NCBI GenBank assembly: GCA_964432205.1
Contig: CAYSMK010000022.1
Location: forward strand, 1-64,000
Reading direction: 5' to 3'
Origin: Geomobilibacter sp964432205
GTDB taxonomy: Bacteria > Desulfobacterota > Desulfuromonadia > Geobacterales > DSM-12255
Length of the DNA: 64,000 nucleotides
How positions within the stretch are numbered: the first letter of the stretch is position 1; each line of letters opens with the position of its first letter. Shown here one piece after another: positions 33,762-42,058 of the stretch. Made by a program: the position numbers and the translations under genes. The notes under the pieces were generated by a model that saw only the letters and a program-made list of their open reading frames with translations, was not told where the DNA came from and made no database searches.

Positions 33762-35114
33762 ATGGCAAACAGTAAACCTGAAGGATTTATGACGGTCGAC
33801 CAGGCCCTGAAACTGAATAAATCCGAGATCCGTGAACTGCAGATGAAGCACCAGAACGGCACCAAGCTGGAACTGGCCGAGATGCTCGGCGCAGCAAAGA
33901 TGTTCGTCAAGGGTGACAACGACAAGCTGTGGGACGACGAAGGGAATCTTCACTACGACATGATCGCCGGCGTCGGCGCCATCGGCATGGGGAACTGCAA
34001 CCAGTTCATCTGGGAGCAGATGGAAAAGACCAGAAACATGCCGATCTTCTATGCCCTCGGCTACCACAACATGGCCAGCGCCCTGGCCCACAACCTGGCG
34101 ATCACCTCCCCCGGCGGCAAGCTGACCCGCATGTGGACCGGCGGCGGCGGGGGGGCAGAGGCGAACGAGGGGGCGATCAAGCTCTGCAAGATGGCGGCCC
34201 ATGGCCACCGCCCACGCGTTGCCTCGGTGATGGGGGCCTACCATGGCAAGACCGCCGGTTCCCTGTCCCTGACCGGTTCGGAGAAATGGAAGAAATACCA
34301 GTTCCCGCTGATGCCGGCCACGAACCTGCCGTTCGGCGACCTGGTGGCACTGGAGGATTGCCTGAAGACCCGCGACGTCTGCGCGTTCTTCATCGAGCCG
34401 ATCCAGGGTGAGGGGGGAATCAGGCTCCATCCGGACGGGTACCTGAAGGGTGCCCGTGAACTCTGCACCAAGTACGGCACCTACCTGGTCTGCGACGAGA
34501 TCCAGACCGGCGTCGGCCGAACCGGCAAGATGTGGGCCTGCGAGCACGACGACGTCATCCCCGATGTGATCGTCTTTGCCAAGGGGATGAGCGGCGGCTT
34601 CATGCCGCTGGCCGGCTACATCTGTACCGAAGAGCTATGGAATGAAGCCTACGGCGACCCGGAGACCTGTTTCCATCACACGGTCACCTTTGGCGAGAGC
34701 CCGCTCACCTGCGCCGCCGGCATCGCCTCGCTGCAGTACATCTACGACAACGACCTGGTCAACGAGGCGGGCCGCAAGGGCGAGTATCTCCAGTCCGGCA
34801 TCCGGCAGATTGCCGAGCGCTACCCGAAGGTAATCAAGGAGGTGCGGGGCCGCGGCCTCATGATCGGGATCGAGTTCCATCTGGCGGGCAAGACCCTGCA
34901 GGAGATGGTCGGCAACCGCGCAGCCGCCCAGGAGGCGATCGGGGCCAAGGTCGCATCGATCCTCATGAACAAGTACAATGTCCAGGTCATGTTCACCATC
35001 AACAATCCGATCGTCATCCGGATGCTCCCTCCCCTGGCCGTGACCCGGGAGGCCATGGATTACTCCCTGAAGGCGCTGGAGTCGGCCTGCGCCGACGTTG
35101 CCGGGGACTTTTAG
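33762..35114 (+). CDS. Class III PLP-dependent aminotransferase
   Basis: 450 residues from the ATG at 33762, which has AAAAGGAG upstream; the longer frame from 33522 is the YCF48 relic. The PLP lysine is K274 in FAKGMSGGFMPLAGY, the class III signature, preceded by YLVCDEIQTGVGRTG carrying the cofactor-binding Asp. GGGGAEANEGAIKL near residue 130 binds the phosphate. The family acts on omega-amino acids, diamines, acetylornithine or glutamate semialdehyde. Followed by an aldehyde dehydrogenase and an amino-acid permease, it probably starts oxidation of an imported amine or amino acid by making an aldehyde. Confidence 0.92.
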   Translation: MANSKPEGFMTVDQALKLNKSEIRELQMKHQNGTKLELAEMLGAAKMFVKGDNDKLWDDEGNLHYDMIAGVGAIGMGNCNQFIWEQMEKTRNMPIFYALGYHNMASALAHNLAITSPGGKLTRMWTGGGGGAEANEGAIKLCKMAAHGHRPRVASVMGAYHGKTAGSLSLTGSEKWKKYQFPLMPATNLPFGDLVALEDCLKTRDVCAFFIEPIQGEGGIRLHPDGYLKGARELCTKYGTYLVCDEIQTGVGRTGKMWACEHDDVIPDVIVFAKGMSGGFMPLAGYICTEELWNEAYGDPETCFHHTVTFGESPLTCAAGIASLQYIYDNDLVNEAGRKGEYLQSGIRQIAERYPKVIKEVRGRGLMIGIEFHLAGKTLQEMVGNRAAAQEAIGAKVASILMNKYNVQVMFTINNPIVIRMLPPLAVTREAMDYSLKALESACADVAGDF

Positions 35115-35180
35115 TCGTCGACAGATCATTGATCCTCGGGGGGGATCCCCCCCGCATTCCACTAACATGGAGAAAATACT

Positions 35181-36605
35181 ATGAACCCATACGGACTGAT
35201 CATCGATGGCAGAAAGATAACGACAGAGAAAACCTTTGGGGTACGCAACCCGGCCACCGGCGAGGTCTTTGCCCAGTGCCCGGTGGCCGATTCGACCCAT
35301 CTCGACCAGGCGGTGGCCGCCGCACAGAAGGCGTTCACAACCTGGAGCCGGGTCGACGATGCCGAGCGCAAGGCAAAAGTCCATGCCTTGGCCGATATCC
35401 TGGAACAGCATATGCCCGAACTGATGGAGCTGATGACCAGGGAAAACGGCAAACCACTGGGGGGGTACCAGGGGATCGGCTCCGGCATGGAGCTGGGCGG
35501 CTCCATCGCCTGGAGCCGGGTTACCGCCGAACTAAGCCTTCCCGTCGATGTGATCCAGGACAACGACGTCGCCCGGATCGAGGTCCACCGCAAGCCGCTC
35601 GGCGTGGTCGGCTCGATTCCCCCCTGGAACTGGCCGCTCATGATCGCCATCTGGCATGTCATGCCGGCACTCAGAACCGGCAACACCGTGGTCATCAAGC
35701 CCTCTTCGCTCACGCCGCTCACCACGCTGCGCTTCGTGGAGCTGGCCAACGAAGTGCTCCCCCCCGGCGTGCTGAACATCGTCACCGCCGAAAGCGGCAT
35801 CGGCAGCGCCATGGCCAAGCACCCCGGCATCTACAAGATGGTCTTCACCGGCTCCACGCCGACCGGGAAGAGCATCATGCAGAACGGCGCGGCCAATCTC
35901 AAGCGTTGCACCCTTGAGCTGGGTGGAAACGACGCCGGTATCGTCCTGTCCGACGTGGACCCGAAAGAGGTTGCGCCCAAGCTGTTCACGGTCGGCTTCC
36001 ACAACAACGGGCAGACCTGCGCCTGCCTGAAGCGACTCTATGTACACGAAGCGGTCTACGACGACATCTGCCGCGAGATGGCCGCCATCGCGGGAAGTGT
36101 CAAGACCGGCAACGGCCTGGAAGCAGGGGTCGAGTTCGGGCCGCTGCAGAACGAGGACCAGTTGAACTTCGTCGCCGAACTGGCCGAGGACGCGAAAAGG
36201 GCCGGGGGGCGCATCCTCTGCGGCGGCGAACGTCCCGCGGGACCGGGCTATTTCTACCCCATCACCCTGGTGGCCGACGTCACCGACGGGACCCGCCTGG
36301 TGGACGAGGAGCAGTTCGGGCCGATCCTGCCGATCATCAAATACACCGATGTAGACGACGCCATCAGGAGAGCCAACAAGAGCCCTTTCGGCCTGGGGGG
36401 ATCCATCTGGTCGAAGGACCTGGCAAAGGCGACCCAGTTAGCCAGCAGGCTTGAGTGCGGCACGGCGTGGGTGAACGACCATGCGTCGATCCAGCCGGAC
36501 GCCCCCTTCGGCGGTGTGAAGGAATCGGGTTATGGCGTGGAATTCGGCCACTACGGTCTTGAGGAATACACCTCGATCCAGACGCTGAAAGTGGTGAAGA
36601 GATAA
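35181..36605 (+). CDS. NAD(P)-dependent aldehyde dehydrogenase
   Basis: 474 residues, standard length. Catalytic Glu246 is in LELGGNDAG and the nucleophile Cys280 is in NNGQTCACLKRL. PPWNWPL and KPSSLTPLTTLR form the NAD-binding area, and EEQFGPILPI is conserved near the C-terminus. It oxidises an aldehyde to an acid, plausibly the product of the preceding aminotransferase. AGAAAATACT upstream gives only a modest ribosome-binding site. The second aldehyde dehydrogenase at 61122 belongs to a different subgroup. Confidence 0.93.
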   Translation: MNPYGLIIDGRKITTEKTFGVRNPATGEVFAQCPVADSTHLDQAVAAAQKAFTTWSRVDDAERKAKVHALADILEQHMPELMELMTRENGKPLGGYQGIGSGMELGGSIAWSRVTAELSLPVDVIQDNDVARIEVHRKPLGVVGSIPPWNWPLMIAIWHVMPALRTGNTVVIKPSSLTPLTTLRFVELANEVLPPGVLNIVTAESGIGSAMAKHPGIYKMVFTGSTPTGKSIMQNGAANLKRCTLELGGNDAGIVLSDVDPKEVAPKLFTVGFHNNGQTCACLKRLYVHEAVYDDICREMAAIAGSVKTGNGLEAGVEFGPLQNEDQLNFVAELAEDAKRAGGRILCGGERPAGPGYFYPITLVADVTDGTRLVDEEQFGPILPIIKYTDVDDAIRRANKSPFGLGGSIWSKDLAKATQLASRLECGTAWVNDHASIQPDAPFGGVKESGYGVEFGHYGLEEYTSIQTLKVVKR

Positions 36606-36621
36606 AGCGAGGAGTTGCATA

Positions 36622-38154
36622 ATGAATCTCTATGACAAGCTCGAAGTCCATCTTGACCAAGGCGTGGTCGGATTTCCGACCGCGTTGGCCAGCGCGGTCG
36701 GCCTGATCATGGCCAGCCCGGTGATCCTCACCGTTACCACCGGCTTCGGTATAGGCGGGTCGACCTTTGCCATGGCAATGACGATCGCCCTGGTGATGAT
36801 GCTCGCCCAGTCGACGACCTTTGCAGAGGCTGCGGCAATCCTCCCTACCTCCGGGTCGGTCTATGACTACATCTCCTGCGGTCTGGGCCGCTTTGCCGCC
36901 ATTACCGGCACCATTTCGGCCTACCTGCTGGTACATGTCTTTGCCGGGACGGCGGAAACGATCCTCAGCGGTATCATGGCCACGGTCAACTTCGATGCGG
37001 TGCAGAATGTGCTGGATCGGACCGGAACTGCCTCGCTGGTGGGGGTGGGACTGGTGCTCTTCTTCGGGTTTGTGAACGTCCTCGGCGTTACGGTCTTCAG
37101 CAAGGCGGAGATCGTACTGACGTTGGGGATGTGGGCGACACTGATGGTTTTCGGCCTGCTGGGGGTGTTTTCGACTCCTCTGGTGCATCTGGACGGCTGG
37201 TTCGGTAAATCCACGGTGGGTACGGATCTGAATGCGGTGCTGTCGCTGGTCGGCATGGCGATGTTCATGTTCGTCGGCTGCGAATTCGTTACACCATTGG
37301 CCCCTGAATTGAAGAATTCGGCCCGCACCATTCCACGGGCCATGGCCCTGGGTCTGTTTCTGGTTGCAGTCTGCATATTCATCTACGGTTCGGCGCTCAG
37401 CCGCCAGGTGATCAATGTGGCGTTAAACCCGGAAGGCACGGTCCATCTTCTCGAAACGCCCCAGGCCATACCGAAGTTCGCCCAGCAGGTTTTGGGGAGT
37501 TTCGGCAAGGTGTGGCTCGGGCTCGGCTTCCTGTTCGCCGGCGCAGCAACCATCAACACCCTGATGGCCGGCTTGCCGCGCATCCTCTACGGCATGGCGC
37601 TCGACGGCGCTCTTCCCAAGGCGTTTGCCTATCTGCATCCGCGCTTCAAGACGCCGGTGTTCGGCATCGGCGTGTCGGTCCTCATCCCCTGTATCCATGC
37701 CTGGATACTGAAGGGGAACCTGGACAAGATCATGAACCTGGTGCTGGCAGCGGTCTGTGCCTGGGGGGTGGCCTACCTGCTGGTGACACTCTCGGTGGTC
37801 ATGCTCCGCATCCGCCGTCCGGATCTGCCCCGTGCATACCGTTCCCCCCTGTTTCCGCTCCCCCAGATCGTCTCGTCGGTCGGTATCCTTCTGGCTATCT
37901 GGTACGTCACGCCGCCAGGCATGACCCCCCGGAACATCTATGTGCCGTTTGGCGTCATGCTTGGCCTGACAGCGGTCTACGCCCTGGTCTGGTCGCTCTT
38001 TGTGATGAAGGTCAATCCCTTCAAGCCAGTGCCGGTGGAGGACATCCTGGAGGAAGAGTTCCGCAAGAACACGATGGCCGAGGCAGAGACGCATTACACC
38101 CCGGACAGCAGTGGGGATGAGAGGGTGCTGGGGAACAACGGAGAGGCCGTGTGA
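36622..38154 (+). CDS. APC-superfamily amino acid/amine permease
   Basis: 510 residues with about 12 hydrophobic helices. The start of the transport core (GLIMASPVILTVTTGFGIGG), the FAEAAAILPTSGSVYDYIS motif of helix 3 and EFVTPLAPELKNSARTIPRAM near residue 235 are characteristic of the amino acid-polyamine-organocation superfamily. CGAGGAG precedes the start. It lies between the dehydrogenase and a DUF3156-like gene in one operon, so it probably imports the substrate of the aminotransferase. A hydrophilic C-terminal tail of about 35 residues is present. Confidence 0.9.
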   Translation: MNLYDKLEVHLDQGVVGFPTALASAVGLIMASPVILTVTTGFGIGGSTFAMAMTIALVMMLAQSTTFAEAAAILPTSGSVYDYISCGLGRFAAITGTISAYLLVHVFAGTAETILSGIMATVNFDAVQNVLDRTGTASLVGVGLVLFFGFVNVLGVTVFSKAEIVLTLGMWATLMVFGLLGVFSTPLVHLDGWFGKSTVGTDLNAVLSLVGMAMFMFVGCEFVTPLAPELKNSARTIPRAMALGLFLVAVCIFIYGSALSRQVINVALNPEGTVHLLETPQAIPKFAQQVLGSFGKVWLGLGFLFAGAATINTLMAGLPRILYGMALDGALPKAFAYLHPRFKTPVFGIGVSVLIPCIHAWILKGNLDKIMNLVLAAVCAWGVAYLLVTLSVVMLRIRRPDLPRAYRSPLFPLPQIVSSVGILLAIWYVTPPGMTPRNIYVPFGVMLGLTAVYALVWSLFVMKVNPFKPVPVEDILEEEFRKNTMAEAETHYTPDSSGDERVLGNNGEAV

Positions 38155-38189
38155 TGCAGGGGATAGTGACAGGCAAGGAGTGGCCCCTT

Positions 38190-38777
38190 ATGAGCGGGTT
38201 CAGGGCGCTTTTCGATCAGCCAGCTCCGGGGTACCGGCCCGGCGCCACCCTGGAACGCGCCCTGCGCGAACTGCGCGGCAGGGTCCGGGTAACGTCGCAG
38301 GATGCTGCCGGAGCAGTGCTGACGACACAGGATGGGGGGGTGACCTGTGCGGTGCGGGAGCATGTGGAGCGTCACCTTCTCATGCATATCGTTGTCACTG
38401 AATTCACCGTATCCCTTCCAGGAACCGGCTGTCCCGGTGCGGTTATCGATGTGACGCATACGGGGGCCGTGTCCCGCACCGGGATTGCCTGCACGGTTCC
38501 TGCGGCACATCGGACCTCCCTGAAATCCCTCACGGAGAGAATTCAGAGGGACCGCGCGCTGAACGAGGTACTCCTCCGCCTGAATTTTCGCCGGTGCCGG
38601 CTGACGGACACGGCTGATGGCTGGACCCTGCTCATCGAGCCGTACGGTGCCAGCGAGGTGGTCAATCGCATGCCGTCATTCCGGCGCTACATCCCCTTGG
38701 GGAGTGAGCATGCCGAAGCGCTGGTCAGGGCGTTGGAGGGGTTCTGCCGAGCGCTGTCCCCCTCTGCCTCTTCCTGA
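38190..38777 (+). CDS. Small protein, DUF3156-like, function unknown
   Basis: 195 residues from the ATG at 38190, which has AAGGAG nine bases upstream. ATG 38154, overlapping the permease stop, is the alternative and adds 12 residues. The start (SGFRALFDQPAPGYRPGATL) and overall size recall DUF3156 proteins that accompany amino-acid permeases in gamma-proteobacteria, but I give this family name from memory with moderate certainty. No signal peptide or membrane segment. It is basic with several Arg-rich segments. Its conserved place between permease and MoaF-like genes suggests a role in the same amine pathway. Confidence 0.6.
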   Translation: MSGFRALFDQPAPGYRPGATLERALRELRGRVRVTSQDAAGAVLTTQDGGVTCAVREHVERHLLMHIVVTEFTVSLPGTGCPGAVIDVTHTGAVSRTGIACTVPAAHRTSLKSLTERIQRDRALNEVLLRLNFRRCRLTDTADGWTLLIEPYGASEVVNRMPSFRRYIPLGSEHAEALVRALEGFCRALSPSASS

Positions 38778-38828
38778 TTCACCTGGACTTGAATTTTAAC
38801 GATGATTTACCTGCAAGGAGATCCCAGC

Positions 38829-39662
38829 ATGACGACGAAGAGCGAATGGGTAAGTGTGGGGGCGCTTGGCGAGGCCTTTCGACCCGATAACAACAGCCTG
38901 GAGCATGTTGCCGATCTCGGCGGCAACTGCTTCGCACTCAGTTTTGAAAATGGGTGGTCAGTAGAGTACCATTTTCTCGATGCCCATACCTTGAAGTGGG
39001 AAACAACGCGTGGCGCGGGGGTGGGCGATAGATCGGAAGAGGTCTACACCGCCACCAGACCGCGTGACGGGATCTACTTCGTCGATTTCGTCAAATCGAA
39101 AGATCGGGCGACCAGTGTTTCCCTGGTGTTTGACTTCAACAGAAGCGTCTGCAGCGCCGTGATCGGCGAAATGCCGTCCGGGGAGGAAGCGCAAGAGCCC
39201 TTCCTGCAGAAGATCGGTCAGGGGAAACGACTGACGAGCGTCAAGGCAACCATTCTGCGGGGAACCATCGGCAAGCCCTTTTCCGCTGCCGAGCCCCATC
39301 ATGAAATCACCTCCGAGCTGATCGGCAAGCAGGTGCAGTACGTATACAGCCCAACCGAAACCTACGAACACATCTACCTGAATCCCGAGTTCTATACCTG
39401 GCACTGCATCAAGGGGATCGAACGAGGGCTCTGCGACACCGACCTTTGTCACTATTTCAGAATCGACCAAGAGCTGTATCTCTTCGTATGGCAGGAGAAG
39501 ATCGTGCCGACGCTGGGTGTTGTGATGATAGACCTGAAGAAATTCAAAACCACGGGCAAGATCTTCGGATATACCGGCAATGATTTTCAGGCACTCACAA
39601 ACTTCAGCGTGGGGGCATTCGCCACCATCATCAACACGGTTCCCACCGAGGCCATGCCATGA
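38829..39662 (+). CDS. MoaF-like protein
   Basis: 277 residues from the ATG at 38829 with AAGGAG upstream; the ORF's earlier ATG at 38802 lacks a site. Two lipocalin-like beta-barrel halves are suggested: LGEAFRPDNNSLEHVADLGG and EYHFLDAHTLKWE in the first, and VQYVYSPTETYEHIYLNPEFYTWHC in the second. This matches MoaF, a protein first found in the monoamine (tyramine) oxidation operon of enteric bacteria and, despite some annotations, not shown to make molybdenum cofactor. It supports an amine-related role for the cluster. It overlaps the next gene by four bases. Confidence 0.8.
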   Translation: MTTKSEWVSVGALGEAFRPDNNSLEHVADLGGNCFALSFENGWSVEYHFLDAHTLKWETTRGAGVGDRSEEVYTATRPRDGIYFVDFVKSKDRATSVSLVFDFNRSVCSAVIGEMPSGEEAQEPFLQKIGQGKRLTSVKATILRGTIGKPFSAAEPHHEITSELIGKQVQYVYSPTETYEHIYLNPEFYTWHCIKGIERGLCDTDLCHYFRIDQELYLFVWQEKIVPTLGVVMIDLKKFKTTGKIFGYTGNDFQALTNFSVGAFATIINTVPTEAMP

Positions 39663-40450
39663 ACAGGTATCGGGTTCCTCTCCAATTCACCGGCAAAGTG
39701 GCAGTCGTCACCGGCGCCGGTCAGGGAATCGGCAGGGCAATAGCTCTGACGTTTGCCGCTCATCAGGCCACGGTGGTCGTTTCGGACCTCAATGAAGAGC
39801 GGGCCGGTGCGGTGGCTGAAGAGATAAATGCCGCCGGGGGGTGCGCCATCCCGGTAAAAGCGGATGTGTCGAGTTCGGAGGATATCACCGCACTTATCCA
39901 CCGGGCCATCGGCCTGAACAACGGGCTGGATATCCTCATCCACAATGCCGGCTATTTCCCCCGGATGCCTCTTGAGGAGATAACGCCACAGGTATTGGAT
40001 ATGACGCTGAGCGTGAACCTGAAGGCGGCCTTCTGGCTCACCCAGGCCGCGCTTCCCTTTCTGAAACAGAGTCCGTGTGGGCGGATAGTGGTGACCTCTT
40101 CCGTTACGGGTCCCCGCGTTGCCTATCCCGGTCTGGCGCATTACGCCGCGTCCAAGGCCGGACTGAACGGGTTCATACGGTCGGCGGCCCTTGAACTGGC
40201 ACAACACCGGATAACCGTCAACGGCGTGGAACCGGGGATGATCGGTACCTCTGCCGCCGAATCCCTGGGGGATGCCGGTTTCCAGCATGACCTTGCCGGA
40301 GGGGTGCCGCTCGGACGGCTTGGCAACCCGGAGGAGATAGCCTCAGCCATGCTCTTTCTCGCCTCTGAATCGGCATCGTACATAACCGGGCAGACCATCA
40401 TCGTCGATGGCGGTGCAATGCTTCCCGAAACAAAGGCGGCCTTCCCATGA
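39659..40450 (+). CDS. Short-chain dehydrogenase/reductase (SDR) 1
   Basis: 263 residues. The classical SDR pattern is complete: cofactor motif TGAGQGIG near residue 19, NAG in IHNAGYF, catalytic Ser in VTSSVTGP, and YAASK with the catalytic Tyr and Lys. The aspartate after the second strand (VVSDLNEE) favours NAD over NADP. It is coupled to the MoaF-like gene (ATGA) and to the next SDR. It could interconvert an alcohol and a ketone in the amine or aromatic pathway; the substrate is unknown. Confidence 0.92.
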   Translation: MNRYRVPLQFTGKVAVVTGAGQGIGRAIALTFAAHQATVVVSDLNEERAGAVAEEINAAGGCAIPVKADVSSSEDITALIHRAIGLNNGLDILIHNAGYFPRMPLEEITPQVLDMTLSVNLKAAFWLTQAALPFLKQSPCGRIVVTSSVTGPRVAYPGLAHYAASKAGLNGFIRSAALELAQHRITVNGVEPGMIGTSAAESLGDAGFQHDLAGGVPLGRLGNPEEIASAMLFLASESASYITGQTIIVDGGAMLPETKAAFP

Positions 40451-41256
40451 GCGTCCAAGGCAAAATCGCACTGATAACGGGTGGGGGGACGGGGATCGGG
40501 GAAGCCTGCGCCCGGAGGCTCTGCCGTGAAGGTGCCCGCGTGGTGCTCACCGGCAGGCGCCGGGAGCCGTTGGAGACGGTTGCCCGTGAAACGGGGAGCA
40601 TGGCGATCGTGGGGGACGCGGCCAGTACCTCGGACATGCGCAGGGTCGTTGCCGAGGTGAAAGGGGCCTGCGGCGGGCTCGATATTCTTATTGCCAGTGC
40701 CGGCGGACATGGCTACGGAAGCGCCACCGACACCGACGATGCCGCCTGGCAGCTGAGCACGGACGCGAACCTGAACAGTGCCTTCGTGGCGGCCCGGGAA
40801 TCTCTCCCGCTTCTGATGGAGCGTCAGGGGGTCATCCTGCTGGTTTCGTCCATTGCCGGCCTCGTGGCCGGGCCCGAGGTCTGCGGCTACACGACGATGA
40901 AGCATGCCCTGATCGGCCTGACACGGTCTCTGGCCCGCGATTACGGCCCTGAGGGAGTACGGGTCAATGCCCTCTGTCCGGGATGGGTCCGTACTCCCAT
41001 GGCCGACGAGGAGATGAAGGTGCTCATGGAACGTCACGGCATCTCCCTGGATGAGGCGTATCGACTGGTCACCGCCGATGTGCCGTTACGGCGGCCTGCC
41101 TCGGCTGAAGAAATTGCCGCGGCGGCCCAGTTCCTCGTCTCCGCTGAAGCATCGATCATTACCGGCGCGGTTATCACCGCCGATGGCGGCGCCACAGTGG
41201 TGGACGTGCCGACACTCGCATTTTCCCGAGGGTTACTTGACCATGAAGCAGTCTGA
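40447..41256 (+). CDS. Short-chain dehydrogenase/reductase (SDR) 2
   Basis: 269 residues, overlapping SDR 1 by four bases. Motifs: TGGGTGIG cofactor loop, ASAGG in place of NNAG, Ser in LVSSIAG and YTTMK with catalytic Tyr and Lys. TGRRRE after the second strand suggests NADP preference. The C-terminal dozen residues (TLAFSRGLLDHEAV) extend past the usual end and overlap the start of the truncated LuxR frame. Only distantly similar to SDR 1, so it is not a recent duplicate. Substrate unknown. Confidence 0.92.
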   Translation: MSVQGKIALITGGGTGIGEACARRLCREGARVVLTGRRREPLETVARETGSMAIVGDAASTSDMRRVVAEVKGACGGLDILIASAGGHGYGSATDTDDAAWQLSTDANLNSAFVAARESLPLLMERQGVILLVSSIAGLVAGPEVCGYTTMKHALIGLTRSLARDYGPEGVRVNALCPGWVRTPMADEEMKVLMERHGISLDEAYRLVTADVPLRRPASAEEIAAAAQFLVSAEASIITGAVITADGGATVVDVPTLAFSRGLLDHEAV

Positions 41257-41704
41257 ATCGATGAACAACGGGAGAGGGAAGCGGGCCGAGAACCGCCGCT
41301 GGCTCAGGGAAGAGATTAACCCGCATGATGACCTGGAAGAGAAGATGTTTGCCAACACCACATATATTCTTGCGCCCATGGTTGACAAGCTCAAGCGCGG
41401 TCTCAGCAAAAGCGAACTCCTGCCCTATGTTGACGGGATCGAATCGGTAATCAACAATCTCGGTTCAGAGGGTGCTCAGCGGCTCGGCATAAACGGTTAC
41501 GGCCTTACTCCAAAAGAGATTCAAATTGCGGTCATGATCAAGGTAGGTAAGACAACCAAGGAAATTGCAGAATGCCTTCATATCTCGACGGACAGCATAG
41601 ATTTCCATCGCAAGAACATCCGCACAAAACTTGGTTATAAAAACAAAGGCGTCAACCTACAGGCTGCTCTTTCCTCTCTGTTTTCAAATAGCACCCCACA
41701 CTGA
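41243..41704 (+). CDS. Truncated LuxR-type protein (helix-turn-helix without PAS)
   Basis: 153 residues from the ATG at 41243, which overlaps the end of SDR 2 by 14 bases. The first 27 residues (MKQSESMNNGRGKRAENRRW) are unrelated to the full regulator. From codon 28 on the frame is identical to the C-terminal 126 residues of the regulator at 32331, including the whole LuxR helix-turn-helix. It arose where the right copy of the 627-bp repeat was joined to another coding start. If translated through coupling to SDR 2 it could bind the same DNA sites without the PAS sensor. No obvious ribosome-binding site is present. Confidence 0.6.
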   Translation: MKQSESMNNGRGKRAENRRWLREEINPHDDLEEKMFANTTYILAPMVDKLKRGLSKSELLPYVDGIESVINNLGSEGAQRLGINGYGLTPKEIQIAVMIKVGKTTKEIAECLHISTDSIDFHRKNIRTKLGYKNKGVNLQAALSSLFSNSTPH

Positions 41705-41951
41705 TGTCCTGACAAACCTCACGCCCTCAGCTGCAGCAAAGAAATGCAACACAATAAGCATGTTACAATCCATACAGGAAACGTCGCATTCCGTTTTGGT
41801 CCTTCGTGTCACCACCCACGGATTGAGCCTAGTGGTAGCTAACCCCCCCCATTTGGTTACTGTTTTTCTCCCATTCAATTTCGGCTAAATCACAACTATA
41901 TTTATCGAAACGATATTCTATTTTAATTTTTTTCTCAAAAAGGATGCCTAT
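41325..41951. repeat. 627-bp direct repeat, right copy
   Basis: Copy of 32893-33519 with four mismatches. Immediately after it comes unique sequence leading to the DUF1302 gene at 42059, so this downstream region is probably the native promoter area of that operon. With the left copy it brackets about 7.8 kb of unique sequence. Confidence 0.97.
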
Positions 41952-42058
41952 CCATAGGGAAGGAGGTAAGGCTTCGGTTTGAATTTTTTGCATGGGTAAG
42001 TTTGTGACTATGGGGAATTCTACAGCAAAGCAGTGAAAATCGATCAAGGAGGTGCGGA

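Noticed and set aside
32893..41951. Transposon bounded by the 627-bp repeats
   Set aside because: No transposase or recombinase gene and no terminal inverted repeats were found between the copies. The repeat contains part of a host gene, so homologous recombination is a better explanation.
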